From the NCBI GenBank assembly GCA_965228545.1, contig OZ245822.1, positions 3,162,001 to 3,226,000 of the forward strand: a stretch of 64,000 nucleotides of DNA, read 5' to 3'. Origin of the DNA: HXMU1420-13 sp965228545. GTDB taxonomy: Bacteria > Bacteroidota > Rhodothermia > Balneolales > Balneolaceae. The notes under the pieces were generated by a model. The model was given only the letters and a program-made list of their open reading frames with translations. It had not been told where the DNA came from and made no database searches. Made by a program: the position numbers and the translations under genes. Of this stretch, positions 10,475-19,010 are shown piece by piece. Each line of letters opens with the position of its first letter. Position 1 is the first letter of the stretch.

Positions 10475-10810
10475 ATGCCTTACGTAGTAACAGAGCCATG
10501 TATTCAATGTAAATATACAAATTGCGCGGCGGTGTGCCCGGTTGACGCGTTTCGGGAAGGACCAAATTTCCTCACTATCGACCCAAATGAGTGCATCGAT
10601 TGTGATGCATGTGTTTCAGAATGCCCGGTAGAAGCAATTTTCCCGGATGATGAAGTGCCAGATAAGTGGGAGCATTACATCGAATTAAACGAGCGCTTAG
10701 CCGAGGCCTGGGAAGATCGAATCATCAACGAAACCAAAGATGCACTTCCTGATGCCGACGAGTGGGCAGAAAAAGAAGATAAGCTCGATCAGCTTGTTGA
10801 AGAGTGGTAA
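10475..10810 (+). CDS. fdxA: 7Fe-8S ferredoxin (FdxA type)
   Basis: A small cytoplasmic electron carrier. Cys9, Cys17 and Cys21-Pro, with Cys50 from the second motif, match the [3Fe-4S] site; Cys40, Cys43, Cys46 and the CP after the first motif match the [4Fe-4S] site of Azotobacter-type FdI. Cys12 corresponds to the extra, non-ligating cysteine of that family. The acidic C-terminal tail with LNERLAEAWEDR is typical too. At 111 residues the length fits. It stands alone between the phosphodiesterase and folP, with a dyad-rich spacer after it. Confidence 0.93.
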   Translation: MPYVVTEPCIQCKYTNCAAVCPVDAFREGPNFLTIDPNECIDCDACVSECPVEAIFPDDEVPDKWEHYIELNERLAEAWEDRIINETKDALPDADEWAEKEDKLDQLVEEW

Positions 10811-10814
10811 TTTT

Positions 10815-10878
10815 AGTGTTAAATGGTAAGATTTAAATGCTAAATTAATCTTCAATTAAGCATTTAACAATTAACACT
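10815..10878. repeat. nested inverted repeat between fdxA and folP
   Basis: An outer pair (AGTGTTAA at 10815-10822, TTAACACT at 10871-10878) encloses an inner pair (TTAAATGCT at 10833-10841, AGCATTTAA at 10859-10867). The structure is AT-rich and is followed on the plus strand by a short T stretch (10884-10888), so it could be a weak terminator for fdxA or a degenerate repeat element. Confidence 0.5.
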
Positions 10879-10886
10879 TATCATTT

Positions 10887-11714
10887 TTGCCTAATACTAA
10901 TTCGCATTTTAGTAACTCGTCGCCAATAATCATGGGTGTGTTGAATGTTACCCCCGATTCGTTCAGTGATGGGGGTAAGTTCAATACTGTTGATGCCGCA
11001 TTGCATCAAATTGAACAAATGATTGCTGATGGAGCATCAATTATTGATGTGGGCGGAGAATCTACTCGACCTAACGCAGAACCGGTATCATTGGAAGTGG
11101 AATTACAACGCGTGATTCCTGTGCTACAAAAAGCGATACCGAGATTCCCCAATGCCACATTCTCTATTGATACCACAAAAAATGAGGTAGCAATTCAGGC
11201 TTTAGATTGTGGAGCTCACATTGTAAACGATGTGAGTGGATTAGAAAAAGAGCCGCGATTTGCGAAACTGTGCGCCGAATATGCTGCAACTTACCTATTG
11301 ATGCATGCTCAGGGAAATCCAAAAACCATGCAGGTTAATCCTACCTACGTAGATGTGATTTCGGAATTGGAACAGTTTTTTGATGAAAAGATCCATGTAC
11401 TTAAGCAAGCCGGAGTTAAGGATATTATATTAGATCCCGGAATCGGATTTGGAAAAACATTGGATCATAATCTAAAAATCCTTGCCCACCTTGATACTTT
11501 CACAAAAAAAGCGTTCCCTGTATTAGTTGGAGCTTCTCGCAAATCAATGATCGGGCAAATTTTGGACGGCCGCCCAACCGAAGATCGACTTACCGGAACC
11601 ATTGCCGTGCATTACCATGCATTGATTCAAGGAGCACGAATTTTGCGTGTTCATGATGTGAAGGAAGCAAACGATTCAATTCGTATATTCAACGCAATAA
11701 TATCTCACAGTTAA
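10887..11714 (+). CDS. folP: dihydropteroate synthase
   Basis: Catalyses condensation of p-aminobenzoate with hydroxymethyl-dihydropterin pyrophosphate in folate synthesis. Family motifs in order: IMGVLNVTPDSFSDGG, DGASIIDVGGESTRP, FSIDTTK, HIVNDVSG, ILDPGIGFGKT, VGASRKSMIG and a terminal LRVHDV. A TTG start at 10887 is chosen because the first in-frame ATG (inside IIMGVLN) would remove part of the first core strand. The length (275) is normal. cdaA follows after 12 bp, a pairing seen in many Bacteroidota. Confidence 0.95.
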   Translation: MPNTNSHFSNSSPIIMGVLNVTPDSFSDGGKFNTVDAALHQIEQMIADGASIIDVGGESTRPNAEPVSLEVELQRVIPVLQKAIPRFPNATFSIDTTKNEVAIQALDCGAHIVNDVSGLEKEPRFAKLCAEYAATYLLMHAQGNPKTMQVNPTYVDVISELEQFFDEKIHVLKQAGVKDIILDPGIGFGKTLDHNLKILAHLDTFTKKAFPVLVGASRKSMIGQILDGRPTEDRLTGTIAVHYHALIQGARILRVHDVKEANDSIRIFNAIISHS

Positions 11715-11726
11715 ACGGTTTCCCTT

Positions 11727-12542
11727 TTGATTCCCATCGGTTTTCTCGATTTCGGACTTATGGATTTTATCGAGACCCTGCTGATTGCAGGTGTATTGGT
11801 ATATCTATATCGGTGGATACGAGGAACATTCGCCATTCAAGCCGGCATTGGAATAATGCTTCTTGTAGCAATCAACCTGGGAATTCGGGTGTTAGGCTTC
11901 GATACCATCGACTTTATATTATCCGGAATTTTAGATGTAGGTATCCTCGCAGTATTCATCATCTTTCAGCCTGAAATACGAAAATTGCTATATCGATTAG
12001 GGCAAAACACCAATCTCGACCGTTTTTTTGCGCGCTCCAATTCTGATGACATGATCGACGAAGTTATAGAAGCCGTAAAAGTAATGTCGAAAGAAAAAAT
12101 TGGTGCACTCATCGTTTTTGCTCGAACTACGGGGTTACAAGACATCATCGATGGTGGTGTAAATATAGATGCCAAAATCACTACTGAGATGTTGCTCACC
12201 GTTTTTCAAAAAGAATCTCCGCTTCATGATGGTGCTGTGATTATCCGCAACAATAGAATTATTGCTGCAAGTGCCTATCTACCCATTTCTCAAAACCCAA
12301 ATATTTCGCAATCATTTGGAACCCGACACCGTGCGGCAGTTGGAGTAAGTGAAATCAACAATGTGTTTGTACTAGTCGTATCGGAAGAAACCGGACGCAT
12401 TTCTATTTCCAGAAATGGCTCGCTCACCTCAGGGTTATCTATCCAAAAACTCCGCGCCGAAATGGAAGAAGCCTTCGGTACCGAAAAATTCGAAGAAGAA
12501 ATGGGCTTCAGTTCCTCTCAGACAGAGATGAATTTGAAATGA
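11727..12542 (+). CDS. cdaA: diadenylate cyclase CdaA
   Basis: A membrane-bound enzyme making c-di-AMP from two ATP. Three N-terminal transmembrane helices (~14-30, 38-55, 65-82) precede the DAC domain with the catalytic DGA motif (residues 168-170, LHDGAVII) and the ATP-binding RHR motif (200-202, GTRHRAAVG). A TTG start 12 bp after folP is preferred to ATG at 11760 because the segment it adds, IGFLDF, matches the usual start of the family. c-di-AMP typically controls potassium and osmotic homeostasis. The C-terminus carries an acidic tail of no known function. Confidence 0.94.
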   Translation: MIPIGFLDFGLMDFIETLLIAGVLVYLYRWIRGTFAIQAGIGIMLLVAINLGIRVLGFDTIDFILSGILDVGILAVFIIFQPEIRKLLYRLGQNTNLDRFFARSNSDDMIDEVIEAVKVMSKEKIGALIVFARTTGLQDIIDGGVNIDAKITTEMLLTVFQKESPLHDGAVIIRNNRIIAASAYLPISQNPNISQSFGTRHRAAVGVSEINNVFVLVVSEETGRISISRNGSLTSGLSIQKLRAEMEEAFGTEKFEEEMGFSSSQTEMNLK

Positions 12543-12573
12543 GATTTATTTGATCTAGTCAATTTCTTTAACA

Positions 12574-12643
12574 AATTCGTAATTCGTAATTCGTAATTCG
12601 TAATTCGTAATTCGTAATTCCTAATTCCTAATTCCTAATTCCT
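12574..12643. repeat. 10-copy heptanucleotide tandem repeat
   Basis: Six perfect AATTCGT units followed directly by four perfect AATTCCT units, 70 bp in all, with no interruptions. It lies between the cdaA stop and the promoter region of the mutase gene. Such an array is prone to slipped-strand length change. It is outside any coding sequence. Confidence 0.95.
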
Positions 12644-12678
12644 CCTCCCTTCACTTCATTTTCACATTGTTCCATTTA

Positions 12679-12706
12679 TTTGATTTGGTGAAAACCCGTA
12701 CATTCG
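12679..12706 (+). promoter_or_regulatory. candidate Bacteroidota-type promoter for the mutase operon
   Basis: TTTG at 12679-12682, a 16-bp spacer and TACATTCG at 12699-12706, one mismatch from the TAnnTTTG consensus of Bacteroidota sigma-A promoters, 37 bp before the start codon. The spacer is slightly short, so this is a tentative call. Confidence 0.4.
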
Positions 12707-12743
12707 GGATAGAAAATCGTTTCCATGAAAGAAAATCAAAGAT

Positions 12744-14891
12744 ATGTCGAACGAGAATAACGAAGCCAAAGCAAAATGGGAAGCCTCCGCAGAAAAAGCA
12801 TTGAAAGGAAAATCCGTTGAGACGTTAAATCGAATGAGTCCTGAAGGCGTAAATATTCAGGCGTTATACAATCAAGCAGATTTGGAGCAACGCGGTGTCG
12901 AAGACAGCTTCCCCGGTCAGTTCCCATTTAAGCGCGGTCCTTATCCAACCATGTACACCCAGCGTCCGTGGACGATCCGCCAGTACGCCGGTTTCTCGAC
13001 AGCAGAAGAATCAAATCGTTTTTACCGCGCGGCTTTAGAAAAAGGACAGAAAGGCCTGAGTGTAGCTTTCGATTTAGCTACGCACAGGGGCTTTGATTCC
13101 GATCACCCGCGTGTAGTGGGCGACGTTGGTAAAGCCGGTGTCGCTATCGATTCGGTGGAAGACATGAAGATTTTGTTTGATGGTATTCCGCTCGATAAAA
13201 TGTCGGTTTCTATGACCATGAACGGAGCGGTAATCCCAATCCTCGCGGCATATATTGTTGCAGCAGAAGAACAAGGAGTTGGGAAAGAAGCACTGAGCGG
13301 AACCATTCAAAACGATATTCTGAAAGAATTCATGGTTCGCAATACCTACATCTATCCGCCACAAGAGTCGATGCGTTTGGTGTCTGATATTATTGAATAC
13401 GCCAGTAATCACATGCCGAGATTTAACACAATTTCTATTTCGGGATATCATATGCAGGAAGCCGGTGCGGATTCGGCGCTTGAGTTAGCGTTTACGTTGG
13501 CGGATGGATTGGAATACGTAAAAGCCGCCGTGGATCGGGGATTGGATGTAGATGCTTTTGCTCCACGACTTTCTTTCTTTTTTGCAATCGGAATGAACTT
13601 TTTGATGGAAGTGAGCAAGCTTCGCGCAGCACGAATGCTTTGGGCGGAATTAATGAAAGAACATTTCGATCCAAAAAATGCAAAGTCGATGATGTTGCGG
13701 ACGCATTGCCAAACTTCGGGGTGGTCGCTCACTGCTCAAGATCCATTAAATAATGTGATTCGTACCACTATTGAAGCGATGGCGGCTGTTTTGGGTGGTA
13801 CACAATCACTACATACAAACAGCTACGATGAGGCGATAAGCTTGCCAACCGAAACATCGTCTCGAATTGCCAGAAATACCCAAACCATTATTCAGGAAGA
13901 AACCGATATCACCCACACGGTTGATCCTTTGGGCGGATCTTATGCTATTGAATCGATGACACACGAATTGAAAGAAAAAGCGCGCGAAATTATCAACGAG
14001 GTATTTGAGATGGGCGGAATGGCAAAAGCCATCGAGCAGGGTTATCCGAAACGCAAAATTGAGGAAGCTGCGGCCATCAAACAGGCCGGGATTGATAAAG
14101 GTGACATCACCATTGTTGGGGTGAACAAATACATCAATGAAAAAGAAGATCCTGTTGAGATTCTCGATATCGACAATACCGAAGTTCGCAATAAGCAGAT
14201 AGCGTTAATCGAAAAGATCAAAAACTCTCGCGATAATGCGGCAGTAAAAGAATCATTAGAACAAATCTTTGAGGCTGCTAAAAATGGAGAAGGTAATTTG
14301 CTTGATTTAGCCGTGGATGCCACTCGCAAAAGAGCCACAGTAGGAGAAATCTCCAGTGCAATGGAGCGTGCTTGGGGCCGCCACAAAGCCAACAATCAAA
14401 CCATAAAAGGAGTGTACGAAAGCGTGTATCAAAACGATGAGTCTTATCAGCAGATAAAGAAGAAAATTGATGCATTTGCTGAAGAAGAAGGACGGCGCCC
14501 CAGAATTTTGGTGGTGAAAATGGGGCAGGATGGTCACGACCGAGGTGCTAAAGTAGTGGCAACCGCATTTGCCGATATGGGGTTTGACGTGGATGTTGGC
14601 CCGCTATTTTCTACCCCTGATGAAGCTGCCAAACAAGCTATTGAAAATGATGTACATGTGATTGGAGTTTCCACCCTGGCTGCAGGACATAAAACTTTGA
14701 TCCCCGAACTCATCAAGCTCTTAAAAGAAGAAGGTGCAGATGATATTATGATTGTTGCAGGTGGTGTGATTCCTGTTCAGGATTATGAGTTCCTATACAA
14801 TGCCGGAGTGAAAGCTATTTTTGGTCCGGGAACGAATATTCCGAAAGCTGCTTCTGAAGTGATCGACGAAATAAGAGCGATGAAAAAATGA
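12744..14891 (+). CDS. mutB: methylmalonyl-CoA mutase, large (catalytic) subunit
   Basis: Interconverts methylmalonyl-CoA and succinyl-CoA using adenosylcobalamin. The N-terminal TIM barrel has the typical PYPTMYTQRPWTIRQYAGF and STAEESNRFYR sequences and the LRTHCQTSGWSLT and GGTQSLHTNS segments. The C-terminal cobalamin domain carries DGHDRG (lower axial His ~598) and a late VAGGVIP/FGPGT region. At 715 residues it is a full-length catalytic chain. No small subunit (mutA) is next to it, so it is either a homodimer or its partner lies elsewhere. meaB overlaps its stop (ATGA). Likely role: propionate and branched-chain amino acid breakdown, with the acyl-CoA dehydrogenase downstream. Confidence 0.96.
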   Translation: MSNENNEAKAKWEASAEKALKGKSVETLNRMSPEGVNIQALYNQADLEQRGVEDSFPGQFPFKRGPYPTMYTQRPWTIRQYAGFSTAEESNRFYRAALEKGQKGLSVAFDLATHRGFDSDHPRVVGDVGKAGVAIDSVEDMKILFDGIPLDKMSVSMTMNGAVIPILAAYIVAAEEQGVGKEALSGTIQNDILKEFMVRNTYIYPPQESMRLVSDIIEYASNHMPRFNTISISGYHMQEAGADSALELAFTLADGLEYVKAAVDRGLDVDAFAPRLSFFFAIGMNFLMEVSKLRAARMLWAELMKEHFDPKNAKSMMLRTHCQTSGWSLTAQDPLNNVIRTTIEAMAAVLGGTQSLHTNSYDEAISLPTETSSRIARNTQTIIQEETDITHTVDPLGGSYAIESMTHELKEKAREIINEVFEMGGMAKAIEQGYPKRKIEEAAAIKQAGIDKGDITIVGVNKYINEKEDPVEILDIDNTEVRNKQIALIEKIKNSRDNAAVKESLEQIFEAAKNGEGNLLDLAVDATRKRATVGEISSAMERAWGRHKANNQTIKGVYESVYQNDESYQQIKKKIDAFAEEEGRRPRILVVKMGQDGHDRGAKVVATAFADMGFDVDVGPLFSTPDEAAKQAIENDVHVIGVSTLAAGHKTLIPELIKLLKEEGADDIMIVAGGVIPVQDYEFLYNAGVKAIFGPGTNIPKAASEVIDEIRAMKK

Positions 14892-15853
14892 CGATAGCCC
14901 AGCTGGCAGAAGGCATATCATCCGGAAAAAGGCGTCCCTTGGCGAAAGCAATCACTCTGATTGAGAGTAATAGGGTAGATGATCAAAAAAAAGCTGCTGA
15001 ATTACTTAGCACACTTCCAAAGCGGGACGACTCCCTGCGAGTAGGTATTTCAGGCGTGCCTGGCGTGGGTAAAAGTACTTTCATCGAAGCGCTTGGAAAT
15101 TTATTGATTAATCAAGGTCATAGAGTTGCGGTGTTAGCGGTAGATCCAAGTAGTCCAACTACCGGTGGAAGCATCTTGGGTGATAAAACCCGAATGGAGG
15201 AGCTTTCAGGCAAAGAAGAAGCATTTATCCGGCCTTCGCCAACGGCAGGTACCTTAGGTGGAGTTGCCAAAAAAACAAGAGAGTCTATTCGTTTATGCGA
15301 AGCCGCAGGATATGATATCATTTTAGTGGAAACGGTTGGAGTAGGGCAAAGTGAGTTTGAAGTAGCCTCGATGGTGGACTGTTTTTTAGTGTTGATGTTG
15401 CCCGGTGCCGGAGATTCTTTACAAGGCATAAAGCGTGGGATTTTAGAAATCACCGATGTTTTGGTAATAAATAAAGCAGACGGTGATCAGAAGAAATTAG
15501 CAGAAATGGCAAAATCAGAATACAAACATGCATTCCACATGTTGGCACCAAAATATCCGGGAACTGAAGTAGCTATTTTAACAATTAGTGCACTTCAGAA
15601 ATCAGGCATTGAAGAAGTTTGGGAAGCCGTGAATACCTTTAAGCAGCATTTAGTGGGTAACGAGTTATTCATCAAAAACCGAAATAAGCAAGAGTTAAAC
15701 TGGTTTAAGCGCTTAGTTGAGGATGAACTGCTGCATAAAGTGTGGAATCAAAAAAGCACACAAAAATTTGTGAACGAATTGAAGCAAAGCATGCTGGCGG
15801 GGGAGTTGAGCCCAACAGAAGCTGCCCGGCGGATGATTGGCGAAATCACCTAA
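14888..15853 (+). CDS. meaB: MeaB/ArgK-type G-protein chaperone of methylmalonyl-CoA mutase
   Basis: A P-loop GTPase that loads and protects the cobalamin cofactor of the mutase. Walker A is GVPGVGKS (residues 56-63); DPSSPTTGGSILGDKTRM is the family's switch segment; VETVGVGQSE and VINKADGD supply the G3 and G4 motifs. Its ATG overlaps the mutase stop, supporting translational coupling and a shared role. Length 321 is normal for the family. Confidence 0.96.
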   Translation: MTIAQLAEGISSGKRRPLAKAITLIESNRVDDQKKAAELLSTLPKRDDSLRVGISGVPGVGKSTFIEALGNLLINQGHRVAVLAVDPSSPTTGGSILGDKTRMEELSGKEEAFIRPSPTAGTLGGVAKKTRESIRLCEAAGYDIILVETVGVGQSEFEVASMVDCFLVLMLPGAGDSLQGIKRGILEITDVLVINKADGDQKKLAEMAKSEYKHAFHMLAPKYPGTEVAILTISALQKSGIEEVWEAVNTFKQHLVGNELFIKNRNKQELNWFKRLVEDELLHKVWNQKSTQKFVNELKQSMLAGELSPTEAARRMIGEIT

Positions 15854-15939
15854 CTTCAATAGGATAATTACTTACGAGCTTTACGGTTAGTTTTTTTTCA
15901 GAAATCGTCTTTTTAATAGTAAAAAAGCGCTTACAATTG

Positions 15940-15947
15940 TATCTTTG
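15940..15947 (+). promoter_or_regulatory. TAnnTTTG promoter element for the acyl-CoA dehydrogenase
   Basis: TATCTTTG is an exact match to the Bacteroidota -7 consensus and lies 33 bp before the preferred ATG at 15981. No clear -33 TTTG was found, so the call rests on the -7 box. It overlaps an alternative TTG start at 15945, which argues against that start. Confidence 0.55.
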
Positions 15948-15980
15948 CTTCGCAAAAAAAGAGAATGTTTTAAAAAAGTG

Positions 15981-17144
15981 ATGAATCAAATCGAAAACGC
16001 TATTCCTCCTTTAACACAGCTCACAGAAGATGAGCAAATGCTGAGAGACGCAGCCGCAGATTTTGCAAAAAGCTCAATTGGTCCATTGGTACATGAGATG
16101 GATGAGCAGGCTAAATTAAACCCAGGTCTTGTAAAAGAGTTTTTTGAGATGGGTTTGATGGGGATTGACATCCCCGAAAAATATTCCGGCGGTGGCGGTA
16201 CATTTATGATGAGTATTGTTGCGATAGAGCAAATTTCTCGGGTGGATGCTTCTGCAGGTGTGTTTATGGATGTGCAAAATACCTTGGTGAATAACGCATT
16301 CATCAACTTTGGTTCCGACTTTTTGAAGGATAAGTATTTGCCACAATTGGCTACCGAAAAAGTAGGGGCTTATTGCTTATCGGAAGCAGGTTCGGGAAGT
16401 GATGCTTTTGCACTAAAATGTTCAGCAAAAGAAGAAGACGATCACTTTGTATTAAACGGCGCAAAGCTGTGGATTACCAACGCAAATGAAGCTGATATCT
16501 TCTTAGTGTTTGCAAACGTGAATCCGGAACTTGGATATAAAGGCATTACCGCGTTTGTAGTAGAGCGTGGATTTGAAGGATTTTCAGTATCTAAGAAAGA
16601 AGATAAGATGGGAATCAGAGCAAGTTCTACCTGCGAAATTCTTTTGGAAGATTGTAAAGTGCCAAAAGACAATATTCTAGGTGAATACGGTAAAGGTTAT
16701 AAAGTAGCCATCGAAACATTGAATGAAGGACGTATTGGAATCGGTGCTCAGATGGTAGGTGTTGCACAGGGTGCTTTTGATGCAGCTTTGGAATACATCA
16801 AACAAAGAAAACAATTCGGAAAAGCCATTTCTGAATTCCAGGGCATCCAATTTCAATTAGCGCGAATGGCTACTGATATCGAAACAGCTAGATTATTAGT
16901 GTACAACGCCGCGCGCATGAAAATGGCCGGACAACCTTTTCTAAAAGAAGCTGCCATGGCGAAGTTTTATTCGTCGGAAGTAGCTGAACGTGTCGCTTCC
17001 ATGTCGATTGATCTTTTTGGCGGAAACGGATACGTAAAAGAATATCCTGTCGAGAAGTTTTACCGTGATGCAAAGATCGGTAAGATTTACGAGGGTACAA
17101 CGAACATGCAGCTAAGCACCATTGCTAAGTTGCTACTTCGATGA
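15981..17144 (+). CDS. acyl-CoA dehydrogenase
   Basis: An FAD-dependent enzyme oxidising acyl-CoA to enoyl-CoA, passing electrons to ETF. Motifs: YCLSEAGSGSDA (FAD/substrate loop), KLWITNANEAD, the GIRASSTCE region, RIGIGAQMVGVAQGA, RKQFGKAISEFQ and the C-terminal FGGNGYVKEYPVEKFYRDAKIGKIYEGT; the glutamate in the YEGT segment is the usual catalytic base of short/medium-chain enzymes. The ATG at 15981 gives 387 residues, the normal length; an upstream in-frame TTG (15945) would add 12 basic residues and falls inside the promoter. It probably serves the same branched-chain/propionate degradation as mutB-meaB. Exact chain specificity is not determinable. Confidence 0.94.
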   Translation: MNQIENAIPPLTQLTEDEQMLRDAAADFAKSSIGPLVHEMDEQAKLNPGLVKEFFEMGLMGIDIPEKYSGGGGTFMMSIVAIEQISRVDASAGVFMDVQNTLVNNAFINFGSDFLKDKYLPQLATEKVGAYCLSEAGSGSDAFALKCSAKEEDDHFVLNGAKLWITNANEADIFLVFANVNPELGYKGITAFVVERGFEGFSVSKKEDKMGIRASSTCEILLEDCKVPKDNILGEYGKGYKVAIETLNEGRIGIGAQMVGVAQGAFDAALEYIKQRKQFGKAISEFQGIQFQLARMATDIETARLLVYNAARMKMAGQPFLKEAAMAKFYSSEVAERVASMSIDLFGGNGYVKEYPVEKFYRDAKIGKIYEGTTNMQLSTIAKLLLR

Positions 17145-17154
17145 GTGAGTGAGG

Positions 17155-17184
17155 AAGGGGGGCTTCGGTCCCCCTTTTTATTTT
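17155..17184. terminator. bidirectional terminator between convergent genes
   Basis: AAGGGGG and CCCCCTT arms around a GCTTCGGT loop, with a T-rich tail on the plus strand. It serves the dehydrogenase, and possibly the opposing SUMF1 gene that ends at 17183. Confidence 0.85.
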
Positions 17185-17923
17185 ATAACGATTTCGCACA
17201 CCTAAAACCAATATCGGTAGCAGTCACATCTCTCAAGGTTCCCACCCTCCAGTAAGTTCGGGTTGCCATTTCTTCTTCACCAAAACTACCACCTCGGATA
17301 ATTCGAATTCCATCGGCATCATTATCATGTAATTGATCGGGTAAGCTGTAAAATTGATAAAACTCATCAATCCACTCAAACACATTTCCGCTCATATCAT
17401 AGAGTCCTAAATCGTTAGGCTTTTTTGTGCCCACCATAAAACTGAAATTGATTCCTGAGCTTCGAACAATGGCATACTCTTTTAAAAGTGATAAGCTATC
17501 TGACCCTGAGATAACATGTTCTTTACCGCCTGATCGCGCTGCATACTCCCATTCAGCTTCTGAAGGCAATCGATAGCCTAAACTTTTACAGAAGGCAAGG
17601 GCATCGTCCCAGGTAATATTTACAACGGCTCTATTCTCTCTGCCATATCGACCATCATCCGGTAATTTTTTTCCCGTATTGCTTGCGAATTGGTCGTATT
17701 GTGCGTAGGTAACTTCATATTTCCCTATCAAAAAAGGATCTACTTGAACTTCGTGTATTGGTAAGGCATCCGAATTCGAACGCTCATAAAAGTCGCCAAT
17801 CAAATAAGTGCCACCCTCTATCTTAACCATTTCTGGCGCATAAGGTTTTAGTGATTTTTTTAGTATTGAGCAGTGTGTTATTAATAATGTTGTTACAGCT
17901 AATAAAGTGCCCTTTTTAAGCAT
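17183..17923 (-). CDS. SUMF1/formylglycine-generating-enzyme-family lipoprotein
   Basis: A short hydrophobic signal with a possible lipobox (LITHC, Cys18), then one SUMF1-type domain: MVKIEGGTYLIGD, EVTYAQYDQFA, VNITWDDALAFCKSLGYRLPSEAEWEYAAR, LGLYDMSGNVFEWIDEF, RIIRGGSF and a terminal IGFRCAKSL. True sulfatase-maturing enzymes carry a Cys pair near the C-terminus. Here the only late cysteine is in FRCAK, so catalysis is doubtful; many lipoprotein members of this fold are structural or of unknown role (GldK/GldJ-type proteins belong to the same superfamily). No sulfatase is nearby. Confidence 0.85.
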   Translation of the reverse strand: MLKKGTLLAVTTLLITHCSILKKSLKPYAPEMVKIEGGTYLIGDFYERSNSDALPIHEVQVDPFLIGKYEVTYAQYDQFASNTGKKLPDDGRYGRENRAVVNITWDDALAFCKSLGYRLPSEAEWEYAARSGGKEHVISGSDSLSLLKEYAIVRSSGINFSFMVGTKKPNDLGLYDMSGNVFEWIDEFYQFYSLPDQLHDNDADGIRIIRGGSFGEEEMATRTYWRVGTLRDVTATDIGFRCAKSL

Positions 17924-18042
17924 ACAACAGATTTTTTTATGAAAGTTGAGTATTTGTGGGAATGATAACTACTTTGCCCAAGTTTAGATACGATAGACTA
18001 CAGATAATTTAGGTAATTAAGACAAATACTAAGTGGCGAAGA

Positions 18043-18924
18043 ATGAGTAACGAACAACAGAAAATTCTGGAACAACTTAAAGCAAATGCAAAAGATGCAG
18101 AATCATTTAAGCACCTAGAGCAGCTTTTTGGCGACCTTTACAAGAAATACAATCAAGCACAAGAACATGTAGGTTTGCTTGAGAGTGCTATTCGTAATGA
18201 TTACGATTCCATTCTTATAACAGAGCTCAATCTCGAACGTCCGGGGCCGAAAATTGTGTACGTTAACGACGGCTTTACTCGCATGACCGGCTACACCAAA
18301 GAAGAAGCAATTGGAAACACGCCAAGAATGCTTCAAGGTGAAAAAACAGATCGAGCTATCTTAGACCGCTTAAAGCGTAGGCTTATCGAAGGACAGGCAT
18401 TTTTTGGCCACACTATTAATTACCGAAAAGATGGTTCAGAATTTATTAATCAGTGGGATATTCATCCTTTGATTAATGCTGAGGGCGAGGTTACGCATTG
18501 GGTTTCTTACCAACGAGATGTAACCGAAAAGAAAGAGACCGCAAAGGCAATTTTCAACACCGATTTTGATGACTTGCTGAAACGCAGAGAAGAGTTCACA
18601 ATCAAATTTGAGAAGATTGCTCCTAAAGGAGAAATTAGCTGCAAGTTTATTTCCGAGGCTTTTGAAGAAATTACCGGGCTAAACAAAAACGAGGTATTTG
18701 ATAAAGGGTTAGCATCGGTTATCCACAGCGAAGATTTCAGCCAGGTTCAAGAAGCGCTAGAAAAGGCTTTTAGCGGCGAACAATCTGCGCAGTTATGTAG
18801 GTTTCGAACTACTGCAGGCGGATATATCGATATGTTACAGTCTTTTAAGCCGGTAAAGGATGAGTCCAATGGCGCCATCAGAAGCGTAAAATCTGTAGTT
18901 AAACTGGAATTGAAAGAAAGTTAA
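18043..18924 (+). CDS. tandem PAS-domain protein without output domain
   Basis: A short N-terminal coiled coil (~5-45), PAS1 (~47-165) and PAS2 (~175-290), and nothing else. PAS1 has the LOV-like arrangement (VNDGFTRMTGY, then GNTPRMLQG, then the NYRKDGSEF and HWVSYQRDVTEKK strands). At the position where blue-light LOV domains have the flavin-binding cysteine of GRNCRFLQG there is proline (Pro94), so flavin-adduct photochemistry is not expected. PAS2 (FEEITGLNKNEV, VIHSEDF) is more divergent. It would have to signal by protein contact; a hybrid kinase lies two genes downstream but behind a terminator. Monocistronic. Confidence 0.88.
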   Translation: MSNEQQKILEQLKANAKDAESFKHLEQLFGDLYKKYNQAQEHVGLLESAIRNDYDSILITELNLERPGPKIVYVNDGFTRMTGYTKEEAIGNTPRMLQGEKTDRAILDRLKRRLIEGQAFFGHTINYRKDGSEFINQWDIHPLINAEGEVTHWVSYQRDVTEKKETAKAIFNTDFDDLLKRREEFTIKFEKIAPKGEISCKFISEAFEEITGLNKNEVFDKGLASVIHSEDFSQVQEALEKAFSGEQSAQLCRFRTTAGGYIDMLQSFKPVKDESNGAIRSVKSVVKLELKES

Positions 18925-18947
18925 ACAGCGATTGAAACTACTATTGA

Positions 18948-18976
18948 AAAAGCTCACTAATGTGGGCTTTTTTTAT
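18948..18976 (+). terminator. Rho-independent terminator after the PAS gene
   Basis: AAGCTCAC and GTGGGCTT arms (one G-U pair) with a TAAT loop, followed by a T7 run. Confidence 0.85.
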
Positions 18977-19010
18977 ATTATGAAACAAAGTTTCTACCTA
19001 AATTAATGTT

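Noticed and set aside
12574..12643. Possible CRISPR-like array
   Set aside because: Seven-base units directly abut with no spacers; it is a simple tandem repeat and no cas gene is present.
12543..12743. Cobalamin riboswitch before the B12-dependent mutase
   Set aside because: The gap is filled by the heptamer array and a short promoter region; no B12-box-like conserved element was seen.
15945..15980. TTG start of the acyl-CoA dehydrogenase at 15945
   Set aside because: It falls inside an exact TAnnTTTG promoter box and adds a basic leader not typical of the family; ATG at 15981 gives the normal length.
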